From: Obelidium mucronatum
Lineage: Eukaryota; Chytridiomycota; Chytridiomycetes; Chytridiales; Chytriomycetaceae
DNA length: 64,000 nucleotides
Reading direction: 5' to 3'
Assembly (NCBI GenBank): GCA_025765595.1
Contig: JAIVFH010000018.1
Coordinates: forward strand, 62,001-126,000
This document shows positions 10,680 to 23,257 of the stretch, piece by piece. The notes below the pieces were generated by a model that worked only from the letters and a program-made list of their open reading frames with translations, was not told the origin of the DNA and ran no database searches. Position 1 is the stretch's first letter. Every line of letters starts with the position of its first letter. The position numbers and the translations under genes are program-made.

Positions 10680-13181
10680 ATGGCTGCAACAGGAGACGCG
10701 TCTTCGTTCGAGAAGCTAAATGTAACTAGAGAGGTAAAAAAACCAGTGTACTGCATAGCCAAATTGCGCCCAATGAACTGATCATGAATGCATTTATAGG
10801 AAGTGGAGAAAATCACAAAGGCCATGAAAGATGAGAAGTTCCGCGAACTTTTCAAAGAATACGTTGATGAAATATCGGATCCAAAGAATAAAGCTGTGAG
10901 TAATAGCCATGCCGTCTCTTTTGGCATTCGTTCTTACTCCTCAGCTTGCTTTTTTTTTTTTTTTGACAGCTCTATGAGCAAGAGATTGCAGCACTAGAAG
11001 CCGATCGAGGGAACAACATTCGATGGATAAAACCAACGCCAGGCCGCGTTATCAAGACGTTTTTTACAGCTAAACCCCCCAAGCAGTCTGGTTTAAATGG
11101 AGAAGAAGAGATTCCTGCAAACGTCAAGAAAGTATTCATTAATATTTGTTCATGTCCCGAAATCGATGAAGCAAAGCCGGATGAAAAAAACCCAAGACCT
11201 AAAGATCAAAGAGGCCAGGGTTGGTCTATTCCGTATAGTTTGACGGCTGGGAGATTTGATGTTGACAAAGGTATTACAATTGGTTTTTTTTTCTCGCTAC
11301 GTAACGGTATCCCACTAACTTACATGAATAAGCGGGTGCAAAATGCTATGTATATGACTGCGTTTTTAATCCAAAGACGTTTGAAATGGGTTGCAAGATT
11401 CCAAAATTCATGGAGCTCCTGTTGACAACCGCAATTGAAGGAATTGAACGTCAGTTTTCGGTAAAGCTGGATCATGGTCAGTGGAAATATTTTTATTTGC
11501 AGGTTAATGTTCTAAAGTCATTCATTGCAGCTTTCAAACCCGTCAAAATGAGCTACAAGGGTGAAATCAAGGCAACAGTTGTACGCACCAAACTCGATCC
11601 TCTCGCAGCAAAACTCAACAACCAAGAAGGCACTGAAAAAACCTCTTTGGATTTTATAGAGAAAATCAAATCCCAACAATCTCAACAAGCTGCCAAACCA
11701 GCTGCAAGAGCCCCCCCTCCAACCAAAACAATCATCACAGGGAACAGATATAAAGCAACAACTGCTGCTGCTGAAGAGCCTACGCTCACAAACCTGCCAG
11801 AAACCACCACTCCTCAGACAAAAGAGCCAACCCTCCTCCCTCAAGCATCAGTCAGCAAAAGACCTCTTATCGAAGAGCTCCCTCAAAGTTCTAAAACCGA
11901 ATCAAGTAAAGAGAACACATCAGTCGCGCCATCAGCACCACCACCATTAAAAACACCAACCTACACACTAACACACCGCGCTTCCCTCAGCTACTCCAAC
12001 TACCTTGCCTCCCGCGACAGATCCCTCACAAACCCACCCCGCCCAGACGCGCTGATTCTAAAAGTGGAATTACCACTATGCGACAATGGCGTAAGCAACC
12101 TTTCCCTCAATATTGTCGAAAACGGATGGAAGTGCCACGTTTTGCTTCCAGGAAAATACGAGCTCCACGTGGATTTACCGTTTGAAGTGATTGAAAAGGA
12201 TGGAACCGCCCAGTTTGATCGAGGTACACGGGTTTTGGTTGTTGAAGTTCCGTGTGTTCCTGCTCCTGTCGAAAGTTTGGTATGTTTTTTCTTCTTTTGG
12301 TTTCTTCTATTCTCTCTTCTCTCTCCATTTTTTTTTAAATGCCTTCATGTATCCCCAATATCTAATTTCCCTTTTATAAGCCCGAAGTGGAGGCTCCATT
12401 TGAAGCCAACGAAGAAACCGAGGAAGCGCCACAAAACAATGCCGACAACGACAATAACACTGATAACGAGGCCAAAACGGTTTCAAACTCTGCTCCCTCC
12501 ACTACAGATAAGAAGGAAAAAGCGGAAGAAACCACCTTTACTCCTTGTAGTGAAAACGAGACTCAAAACGCCCCCGAAACAGTCTGCTTTGAGCAGAATC
12601 TCGAGTTGCAACAAGACGGCTCTGCTACTATCCCATTGGAGTCAAAAACTGGCAGCTGTGTACAAGAGATCCAGGAAGAAGCTGAGAGCACTGATTCCTC
12701 CAATTTAATTCATCGCGATGATAAGGTTGACGGTGGTGTTCACTTGGTCTCCCCTGCTGTAGCAATCAACGCAACTGAAGAACCATTGCCAAACGACTTG
12801 AACCAACTTGAAGAATCGGCCCCGCCAACAACTCTATTCACCGCCGAATCAAACAGCACAGAGAAGGAGCAAGTGAAGACGACGACGACGACGACGGCGA
12901 CCGCTGAAGACTCTGATATGGAGGAGGACTTGCTGTCTGCGCTCAAGAACATGAAACCTGCCCAACCAACTGAAGACGAATTACTCCAACTCGCCGACTC
13001 TGCCAAAAAGGCTGGTGTATTGACATCGGCTGAACCATTGTGGAAGGTTGAAAGTGTGGACAAGGTTCTTTCCATTCCAACTTGGACGCAACCAAGCGAA
13101 ATACCAACGGCGGCGGAGGTCAATGGTACAGGCAGGGAAGTGAAGCTCTTGAGCCATTTGATTTACGAACTCGATGACTAG
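10680..13181 (+). CDS. DNAAF2: PIH1-domain dynein assembly factor (Kintoun/DNAAF2-like)
   Basis: Six exons (10680-10733, 10800-10895, 10970-11270, 11333-11476, 11531-12279, 12381-13181) give 714 aa. A PIH1 domain (about 45-205) contains RGNNIRWIKPTPGRVIKT and VFINICSCPEIDEAKPD, then FNPKTFEMGCKIPKFMELL. A p23/CS-like beta domain lies near 365-448. The remaining C-terminal half is acidic and probably disordered. The family acts with HSP90 in the cytoplasm to pre-assemble axonemal dynein arms, so this gene implies a motile flagellum. Intron 4 (11477-11530, 54 nt) has no stop and keeps frame, so it was called from homology and weak splice motifs; retention would only insert 18 residues. Confidence 0.85.
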
Positions 13182-13325
13182 CCTCCACCCACCCCTTCTC
13201 TATTTCTGTTTGTTGATTGTTGAATTTAATGAATTTCATTGAAAGCAAAGAGAATGAGTTTTATTCCACTTCTTTGAACCACATTTTACAGTCACATAAA
13301 GTCCCACGGAGATCTCACATAAACT

Positions 13326-15283
13326 TCACAAAGTTCGAGTGACAAATGGGTACCATCTTCCCATTCTCTTTACAGTTTCTTGCCTCTGGTAAACCGTCCA
13401 GCGAACATCCATCAACTCAGTGACATCCTCCACAAAGCGTTCTTGAAACTTTCTTGGGATTTGCGCGGCGCATTCCTTCAAGGTACTCAACTCAGTCAAC
13501 AGCAGCCCATAATCAGCAAATGATAAGCCTTGCAAGTCCCCTTCAACTCCATCTGCGGGGAAACTGTATCCTCCTCCTCCACTTCCTCCGTACATGTTGG
13601 CACGGTTCAATAGTCTCTCAACGTCTCCTAATGAAACTCGAATCTTTTCATACACCTGCTCGCGTCCCAATCCGTTCCGCTTTCGAAGCCATGATCGTAC
13701 GTAAGAATAGGCTCCGTATGAAATTAAAACGATTGGAACCATGGACATGATTGTAAAGTTGAGTTCGTTGGCTTGAAGCAGCTTGTCGAGGGCAGACATT
13801 GCCAGTTCTAAATCGACTTTTGACTTTTGTACTTGAATTAAAAGGGAGCGGATCAGGTCGCCTTGAATTTTGAATAAATGATTGAATAGTGTTAGATTGA
13901 ACGCCGAAAGGCCGAAAAAAGAAGGAAAACAGCATCAATCGATGGAACGGAATACAACAACAACAAACCAGTAACAGCAGAAGACAAGGGAGCCTTCAAA
14001 TCTTCTTCATAACTCTTCAAAACGACCGACAAATCGCCACGTTGAACAGCAAAACGAATAGCATCCAATTCAGAATCAGCAACGTGGCGATGATGATCTT
14101 TGGCAAAATCCACCACCATTCTTTCCAAAGAATTCAAATCAGCAGCAAGGGAATCAGAACCCATCAGAGCAAGTCTGCGCTCACGATGACGAATGGTATT
14201 GTAGATTTGCTTGAAGGGAGTAAAAATGTAATCTTGGGCAATAGAAGAGACAGTTTCGTACGCATTTGAAAACGTTTGTGTGAGGGAGGCCGAGTAAAAA
14301 GTGACATTGCGAACAAAAATGAGAGATGCAGTGAGAGCGAGAATTGAGGGGACCCAATACTGTTGGACGAGGGTAGGGGTGCCGTACACAGCTTGGATTG
14401 CGCGGAGAGAATTGGGAAGAGCCTCGATCGCGTCAATGACGGCAATCGTGCGTTCGTAGCGCGAGCGCATGTCTGACGACGGACGGATGGCGGCGGCCTT
14501 GACGATGGACGACTTGCGGTTTGCGGACGACGGCGTTGCGGGGGTGGCAGGACGCGAGGTCAGGGCCATCAGCGAGTCGAACTCGAGCTTCTCGAAGACG
14601 GGGCTGTTGTGCTGGCGACTCGCGCGCGCGGCGTCGGCGGCGGCGGCGGCGTCGGCGGGCAGCGCGGCCAGCGACGCGACGACTTCCTCGAGCAGCGGCA
14701 GCACGTCGGCGGGCTGCGCGGTCGCGGCGTTCTTTGCGCGGTGCAGCTGGGTCGCGAGCACGCCGAGCACCGACGCCTGGCGGAACTGCGCCAGGCGCAG
14801 CGCAGCGGTCTTGGCGCGCAGGTCCGAGCGCGCCCAGTCGAGCACGCCGCGCGCGTCGCCGGGGAGCCGCAGCTGCACGAGGCGGCGCGCGTGGGCCAGT
14901 GTTGGGAAGTCGGCGGACTCGAGCGCCAGCGACGCAGCGTGCAGCAGCGACTGGGCGGCCGACGCGGCCTGGTGCTGGCGGAACAGCACGTGGCCGCCGA
15001 CGGGCTTTGCCGCCGCCAGGACGCGCTGCGCCAGCCCGTCGAGCGCCGCCGCCTGCGCGTGTGCGAGGACGAGCGCCGCCGCGCGCGTCGCCGCCGACGA
15101 GTCGTCGCCGCTGTGCATCGCCGCGAGCACCGCCGCGAGCACGCCGCGCAGCTGCCCCGCCGTCTGGTCCGGCCTGAGCCCGTCGAGCGCGCCGATCAGC
15201 ACCCATTCGCGCGTGTCCTGGCTGCCGCTGGCGCCCGCAAGCGCCGTCGCAAGAAGCTGCGTGCGGATCTCCTGCTGCTCCAT
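13326..15283 (-). CDS. NCA2: NCA2-like mitochondrial protein
   Basis: Two exons on the minus strand (13969-15283, then 13326-13861) give 616 aa. The C-terminal half matches the NCA2 family: [20 protein letters not shown] formed over the splice, then [17 protein letters not shown] leading into a hydrophobic segment and [20 protein letters not shown]. An upstream hydrophobic segment follows [21 protein letters not shown]2 proteins are mitochondrial membrane proteins implicated in expression of the mitochondrial ATP6/ATP8 subunits. The N-terminal ~280 residues are Ala-rich and encoded by extremely GC-rich DNA, and look lineage-specific. It is divergent from the SNF5 gene. Confidence 0.82.
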
Positions 15284-15598
15284 TTCAGAATGATTTTAAT
15301 TACGATTTATGGAATTTATTGAATTTATTCAAAAATAAATATTTATTAAAAATAAAATCTGGATGGTACGTCTCAGCAACATCACTCACTCACTCACTGA
15401 ACCCTTCCCACCACCAACTGCCCGTCTCTCACCCGCCTCGAGCGTGTGTCGGAAACAGCGATCGACAGAACCTGCTGGATCTACCACATCTTTCTACTCG
15501 CCCTCTTTAAAAAAACAACAAAACTAAAAAAAAAAAATACTTAAATTCGCCTTCCCCGCCAGCAGTACCAACAGGGAACACCGCAGACGAGGCCGCAA
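15284..15598. promoter_or_regulatory. Intergenic region between NCA2 and SNF5
   Basis: These 315 bp separate two divergent start codons and must hold both promoters. Visible are an AT-rich half next to NCA2, a short (TCAC)n run near 15382-15399 and poly-A at 15527-15538. In the SNF5 frame, sequence from about 15563 back-translates to a plausible Gln-rich peptide after a CCAG at 15559-15562, so a short upstream 5' exon of SNF5 may be hidden here; no convincing ATG exon was found. Confidence 0.5.
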
Positions 15599-17546
15599 AT
15601 GATGCCGATGATGCCCATGTCCATGCCGATGGGTGGAGGCGGTGGTCCAGGCGGCCAGTTTGCGCGTCCGATGCCTGTTAACGGCTTCAGTCCAATGCCC
15701 ATGATGAACCAAGGAGCGCGACCTGTCATGACCCCCAACATGGTGCCAGGCGGCCAAATGAATATGCAAATGCGTCCTGGAATGATGCCCATGATGCGTC
15801 CACCAACTCAGCAATCACAGCAGCAACAACCAATGGGCCCTCCCGTCAAACCACTCCTTCCCTATATCAATACATATGCAGCGAGATTAAAAGAAAGCCA
15901 GCAGCATCAAGGAGGTGATGCTCCGTCAACATCCACTGTCGCTGGAGTATCCACTCTCCTAATGCCTCCCACTGGAATCGTTATTGTTGGGAAAAGAAAA
16001 CGCGCTACTCGAGTCGAAACAATGAATTTGGATGACGAGATTGGCTCTGTTAGTAATTCAGAAGACGAAATTGATCGTGATGACCCCAAAGATGTCGACG
16101 CAGAAGCCGTGGACGACCGTCTCAGAATCATGCAACGACAACATTTGCCTGGAGCCCCTGCGGCCGTCATGGCAGCCGCAGCTGTTGCTAAGGAAAAAGC
16201 CAGACAACTCCAAGCGCGAAGACTTAAAAAGACGCGTCACGAATACTTGCTACCCTTTTACAGAGATGCTTCTGCGGCCCTTACTGAATCGCTGGTTCCA
16301 ATTCGTCTGGACTTTGAAATTGAGGGCTTGAAATTAAAGGACGCCTTCATGTGGAATCTGAAGGAGAAGTTTGTAAGTTATTGGCTTCTTTGACTTCTTT
16401 TGAGTAACACGGTAACTAACAATTAAAATACAAAAAACTTAGCTCACTCCAAAGAAATTCGCAGAATTTATTTGCGAAGATCTAGATATCCCCTCTTCAA
16501 CTGTCGAAATTATTGAAGATGCCATCAAAGCACAAATCAATGAGCATCTCAATCTTCTCGCCAGTGAAGTTCCCTTTGAGGATGATACTCGCATCGTCAT
16601 AAACGTAAGTCAAAATGTATTTTGATTGTTTTTTCTAAAATACGCGCTTTTTCCACCACAAAATTAGCTGGATATTCTCTTTAACCAATACCACCTTATC
16701 GATCGATTCGAATGGGACCTCGCCTCGCCCCTCACTCCAGAAGAATTTGCCCTCCAACTCGCCAAAGACCTGGGCCTCGGCAGCGAGTTCCCACCGCTTG
16801 TCGCCCACGCAATCCACGAACAAATCGCCAAAGTGAAAACCGTTGTCGCCAGCGCATCCAATAACAACCCAAACAACCAACCACCACCCGAAGACGTTGA
16901 TGAAGGGAATTTGATTCTCGGAATGCTTCGTGAAAGCACGCGGCCTTTGGAAGTCGGGTATCGCCAGGGCAGGGAACATGATATCGAGGAATGGGGTCCG
17001 ATTGTGGAGGAGATGTCGAGGGAAAGTGTTGAAAAGTATATTGCGGAGAAGGAGAAGGATAAGTTGCGAAGGCAGAGGACGAACCGTGTGGGCGCTTTGA
17101 ATCGGAGACGGAGTAATTATTTTATTGACTTTAACGCACCGTTTATGAATCCTGGAAACTTGTTTGATGATGAGGTGAGTTGTGTGGTGGTTTTTTTTTT
17201 TTTTTTTTTTTTTGTGTGTATTGAGTTTCAATTTTTTTTTCGTAGGAAACTTGGGCTACTCCCGAAGACAGGAGTCTTTGGAAGTGTACTTATTGCTTGG
17301 TATTGCCTCAAATCGTTACCTCACCCTGAACGCTAATTACTTTCTTGCTCAAAACAGTGTTCTGGAAAGCAAACGATGCTTCCTCGCACAGGGCCAAATG
17401 GTCCCAAGACTTTGTGTAATGCATGTGGTAAGCAGTTTGATCTTGTTGGGTTGGGTTACCAAGTACTGATTTTTAAACCTTGTACAGGGCTCTTTTTCCG
17501 AGCCAATAACGAGCTTCCAGCACATCGCAGAGACTTGTTCAAGTGA
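15599..17546 (+). CDS. SNF5: SNF5/SMARCB1 chromatin-remodelling subunit with C-terminal GATA finger
   Basis: Six exons (15599-16372, 16443-16604, 16668-17174, 17246-17299, 17358-17427, 17488-17546) give 541 aa. The Met/Gly/Gln-rich N-terminus precedes the two SNF5 repeats: LVPIRLDFEIEGLKLKDAF (about 231-285) and DTRIVINLDILFNQYHLID (about 300-345). The protein ends in a GATA-type zinc finger whose cysteines (CTYC near 495 and CNACGLFF near 520) are split over three exons. SNF5 is a core subunit of SWI/SNF or RSC remodelers; a GATA finger on SNF5 is known in filamentous fungi. The first ATG of this frame was taken as start, but an upstream exon is possible. Confidence 0.88.
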
Positions 17547-17691
17547 AGCTGGTCCAGTTTCTTTGTTGTATGGATTTTTTAAAAAGGTGTGGGCGGCTTA
17601 AAAATAAAAGCTGATTTAAAAATATCTGTGTTGTTATTTCTTGCTTTTCAACCTGGCCTTTAAGAGTCCCTCTGACCCACATTGTTATACA

Positions 17692-18549
17692 TCATACAAT
17701 CGCTGCGACAATATCTGCGGAAGTACCTTTCTCACTTCCAACAACCTTCATTCCCTTCCTCACTCTTCGTTTATCACGACCCTTGTGAATGGCACCAATA
17801 CCAAAGAAGAGAATCAAAAAGAAGCAAATGACACCCGCATACCACGCCCACACAAACGGCTTGGACGTATCCAAGAAACTATACGCCCAAATTCCCGTCG
17901 CATTGTGAAACACAAAGGCCAACCCCAAATACAAGAGCGAGATTACCACAAACGGAGCGCAGAACGCATACGCGAAGGGAACTCTTCCCAATACAAGCTC
18001 AGCGATCATGATGAGGCTGTTGAAGGAGTGCTGGCTGACCATGATCCTAAAAAAAAAATAAAAAATAAAAAACCCAAATTTTTACATTTTTTTTTTTAAT
18101 CGAAAAGCAAGCCAACAAAAAAGTCCCATTTCTTTTTTTTTTTCAGACACAACGTACCATTTGTTGAGAGGAATCGCTTGCTGGATCCAGTGACTCAAAA
18201 GCGCCCAAAACACAATCGATACAATATACACTTGCGTCGCCGGCAGTATGTAAGCCAACCAGTTCAAGTATTGAACCCAATACGGTCTGGCTTGCATAGA
18301 CACAACAGCATCCTTTCTTGAGTGATAGACATGTCCATTGTAAACAGCAGTTGCAAAGTAGAATATGAGGCCAATCCAGCTCCATTCGGTAAAGTAGCCC
18401 CAGAATCGATCACTGTCATACACAAACTCGCCAATCATGACGGCAATGAGGTAAATGAGGATTACGCATCGAATCCGGAAGAGTGTCACTGAGGAGACGT
18501 GGACGGAGGTTACCAGCGTTTCAGGGTCAAGAGGGCCTGGGTTGAACAT
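17692..18549 (-). CDS. Multipass membrane protein, FAR-17a/AIG1/Rost-like, copy 1
   Basis: Two minus-strand exons (18158-18549, 17692-18046) give 248 aa with about six hydrophobic segments. Landmarks are LFRIRCVILIYLIAVMIGEF, FTEWSWIGLIFYFATAVYNG, HSFNSLIMIAELVLGRVP and GIWAYSFLDTSKPFVWAWY. The spacing of aromatic TMs with an HxxN-type segment resembles the FAR-17a/AIG1 and rolling-stone superfamily; that assignment is tentative and the biochemical role is unknown. A clear paralogue with the same intron position lies at 32867-33692. The start ATG is followed by the same PLDPETLVTSVHVSSVTLFR block in both copies, which supports the start. Confidence 0.75.
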
Positions 18550-18765
18550 GTCTTTTTTTTTTTTTGCTGAATTTTTTTTTAGGGCTATGCAGGATCCCGA
18601 AAATGAAGATTTTCCACAATACAATAATGTTCTCTCGAATGCGCTATCGCACAAATGACACATTTCCGTTGCAATTGAGGCAATACTTAAGCTTATTGCT
18701 TGTCCAACTCGCAATCAAATTTCGTTGGCAGAAAAGGATTGTCCAAAACAAAAAAAAAAAAAACC

Positions 18766-19366
18766 ATGAATCAAATGTTCAGCCCAGAATACACGAGCGA
18801 CGTGTATGCTACCCGATTCGAAGAATTCTGCCACGAAATGGGCCACGAAATCACTCTGGAGCATCTGCCAGAACACGTTCGAGCTATGCGGTCATACTCT
18901 CTAAGTCCGGCGGCGCTCTTGTTTTTGGAAGACACGTTCATGTCTACGCCCGCCCAATTCAGGCCGTTCGTAAAAGCGCGTCTTTCAGCGGATTTGGGCA
19001 TCCAAGATACACTGGCGAGAACATTTGTGGGCCGCTGGTGGGCGTCTCGAACGCGGATGGAGGCCATGGGTGGCAAACTAGTTGTACACGGAAACAGAAA
19101 GACCAAAGAACAAAAGCGAGCTCTATTGAACGCGTTTTTTGATAGAACGGGCAAGGATTATGGGGTTTTTCCGTCAAAAGTTGGATTGGAGGCTTTGGCA
19201 CAAGAGACAGAATTGTCAACGGCACAGGTTGGAAAGGGATCTGGTTGCACGCGTCCATATCAAACGCTATAATAATATCTTTGTTCTTTGACAGGTGAGA
19301 CATTGGTTCGAATACATGCGGAAAAAGGGGCTATCCGCGGCGGGTGCTCAGGCATCGCCACCATAA
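18766..19366 (+). CDS. Small protein with two homeodomain-like repeats
   Basis: Exons 18766-19227 and 19295-19366 give 177 aa. The C-terminal part (about 108-165) has homeodomain spacing, with helix 3 completed across the splice as VRHWFEYMRKK. An earlier segment (about 45-103) has the same pattern, starting YSLSPAALLFLEDTF and ending VGRWWASRTRM. In both, Trp48 is present but the near-invariant DNA-contacting Asn51 is replaced (Tyr and Ser). Homeodomain proteins are sequence-specific transcription factors; this one may bind DNA unusually or mediate protein contacts. It starts right after a 13-A tract. Fold assignment is by eye and moderate. Confidence 0.6.
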
Positions 19367-19503
19367 CTGAAGCTTTATAAGCGATACTCTGATTAAATCT
19401 GAATATTTAAATAAATTTATTGGTGCTCCCTTTGGTCTTTTTTTTTCATGGCTTTTATTTATAAAATATTAAATATCAAAAGAATCCAATTATTAATATA
19501 ATC

Positions 19504-20848
<1,345 letters not shown>

Positions 20849-20890
20849 TGTGTGTGGGTGTGTTTAGGAAATGAAGTTTCTATCTTGCCT

Positions 20891-23218
20891 TTATTCAAAT
20901 TGTCCATCAGGATTCACCCAAACTCGCATAATTTTTGGAAGTGAAATTCTCTCCTCCACAGCAGCAGCAATTTCTTGAATTACAGGAGTTTGTTTCATGC
21001 AAGTTGGAATTATCGTCTTTCTGAAATCATCCAGCGCACTCATTCTTAGTGGTTCCCATTTCTCACTCTTAAATTGATGTGTCGCAAACGTATCCCTTAG
21101 TGGTGGTTTAGTGTTGCGGATAAAATCCGTTAAAGTCGGTGCATCATCTTCATTCCTTGCACTTTCGTCAAGATCATTCCACTGCACCAAGTCTGATAAC
21201 TTTGAGGACGCGATATTTTCAGTTTGGCCATTGGATGGTGTGGAGTTCCTTTGTATATCAAATCTGACTTTGGTGCTGGCTGATGGCACTCTTGGGTCCT
21301 TCTTGTGGCTTTGAGGGGCCTGAGTTGGCTCAATGAAACTACGATCATAAAACAAGCTAGCTTGGCTATCATCGTCTATGTCCCATTTAGGCTGAGCAGA
21401 ACCAATATTACGCGGAGAACTGGCAGATTGGCTTGAATTTGCGGATTTAACCCTCTGAGATGCAGCACTGATTTCTCTCCCATTCTTTGTTGGATTCTTC
21501 GTCGCTGAAATCCTCGGTGCAGTTTTCGCTCGTTCTGGCAATGATGCCAAGATTGTTGGACCTCGCCGACCCTCTTTGATCTTTTCTGCAACAACTTTGA
21601 ACAAGGCGATTGATTTTGGGTTGTTCCACTCTTGCTCTGGTTCCGGTGCTTTGGACGTCGCCGCCTCCATTTCTTCTTCCTCGTCATCAGATTCACCCTC
21701 TTCTTCAAAGTTTCCAAAACCGTTACTTGTCTCATCTAAGTCTCCCACTGCAACAGTTGAAAACCGTCCTCCGGGTCCACCACCAGCAGACACGACCGAT
21801 GTTGAATATGTACCACTGGCTCGATGCTTGTCATTGAAGTTGAATTTACTTGCCTTTTTTCGGTTTTTCGTTGCTTGTACAAGCATGTGCTTCTTTTGAG
21901 ACAGTCTTTGAAAAACGGTATTTTGGATATCCTCCACTTGTGTCTGGATGAAATAATCAATAAAATGATAACATACTTTGCATCTGTTTCTTGTTACCAT
22001 TGCTGCTGTCTCCTTGGGAATCTTTATGGTGATTGCCCGGTCATTTAGATACTTCAGTTTGTAGCTTTTGAGCAGAGCATCTGTTGGATACGAACTTGAT
22101 AGTCTGGGATCTGCGGAATGGCTTTTTCGAGGTTCGTGCTTTACTATTCCATTGACAGCTTCCTTAATTTTCGACGAATCATAACGTTTGGCAATTGGGA
22201 GTATATCTGCATTGCATTGCACCCTGATTTGAGCAAGTTCTTGTGCTTGCTTTTTGTAGGCCGAGCCACGGTAGAGCTTTTGTTTTGGCGGAGGTCCTGT
22301 TGGTTCCTGAACTACAAAATTGGTTCCTGATCCTTCAAAGTCGGCTTTACCGTTGGAAGATTGACTCGTTGATGATTCTCGCCGTGCATCAAAGCCATGA
22401 GTGCTAAAAGCGGCTGATGACTTTCGTCTGAATGGAGGCGAAGCATTTTCAAGACTAATGCCTTGAGACGCGTCTTGAGTCTCTGACGTTGTGGAGTTTG
22501 GTGGGATGCCTTTGAAAGCAACCGACTGTTTTCTTGACCGCGCTTCACCACCATACTCGGTGATTCGACGCGAATCAACAGGAAGAATGCTCAACATTTT
22601 ATGCAACGTCTTTGTTGCAGCAGGTTTCGCTTTGCTTCGATTGGCGCGAGAGTGCACTACAGCACTTTGTCCTCGCAGCTCTCTTTCAATTAAACGCGTG
22701 TCTGCGATCGTCGAAGCAAGCATCACATGAGCAGATCGGACTCTCTTTTCATCGCCTCTTACTTTCACTTTTTCAGAGTGAATCGCAGTCAGTGCCATCC
22801 GGCGTTCATCCAACCGAGTCTTTCTCACATCCTTTACTTTTTGCTCCATCATTACGCGTTTCTCGTCCAGCAAAACAGCCATTCGATCTATCGCGTCTAG
22901 TTGTTTGCGTATACGGTCGTCGAAAAATTGGCGGCGGCGATCATCTTCAGCTTCCTGTGAATCATTGGGATTTTTATTTAAAACGTTGAGATCGCGAGGT
23001 ATAGTACATAAGGACTAATGAAACTAACTTGTTCTTTCGCGATGAAAGCAAAGAGCTGCTCGGCCTGACGCCCCTTGGCTTCTTCCTGCGAAAGAGAGCG
23101 AAAGAGTGAGAGTTGGAGAGTTAGCGGGTGTGTTTGGAATTACAGATTAGGTTGATCAAGGACTCACTTTTGCAGCTGCAGCAGAGGCGGTGGTTGACTG
23201 GATGCGCGTTATGGTCAT
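20891..23218 (-). CDS. Coiled-coil protein of unknown function, 723 aa
   Basis: Three minus-strand exons (23168-23218, 23029-23085, 20891-22954) give 723 aa. Residues about 18-110 are highly charged and heptad-like (EDDRRRQFFDDRIRKQLDAI and onward), predicting a long coiled coil. The rest is Ser/Lys-rich with an acidic patch (EEEGESDDEEEEMEA) and a more hydrophobic conserved-looking end (MRVWVNPDGQFE). No known domain is recognised. A 33-nt in-frame stretch at 21944-21976 has the form GTATGT...CCAG and could be a very short intron. It is divergent from the AAA ATPase gene with only 39 bp between the start codons. Confidence 0.65.
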
Positions 23219-23257
23219 TTTTTTAAATTGTTAAAAAAAAAAAAAAAAAAAAAAGCA
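23219..23257. promoter_or_regulatory. 39-bp divergent intergenic region with poly-A
   Basis: The whole interval between two divergent start codons is 39 bp, of which 22 nt are an uninterrupted A run (23233-23254). Promoter elements for at least one gene must therefore overlap the other gene's transcribed region or its first intron. Confidence 0.6.

Noticed and set aside
14469..15293. Long plus-strand frames rich in Arg/Ala/Ser opposite the NCA2 N-terminus
   Set aside because: They arise because the DNA is GC-rich and stop-poor in all frames. The minus-strand frame continues into recognisable NCA2 sequence through a valid intron; these do not.
19300..19320. GGTTCGAA box resembling a tRNA T-arm
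   Set aside because: It lies within the homeodomain-like exon and no matching acceptor or D-arm surrounds it.
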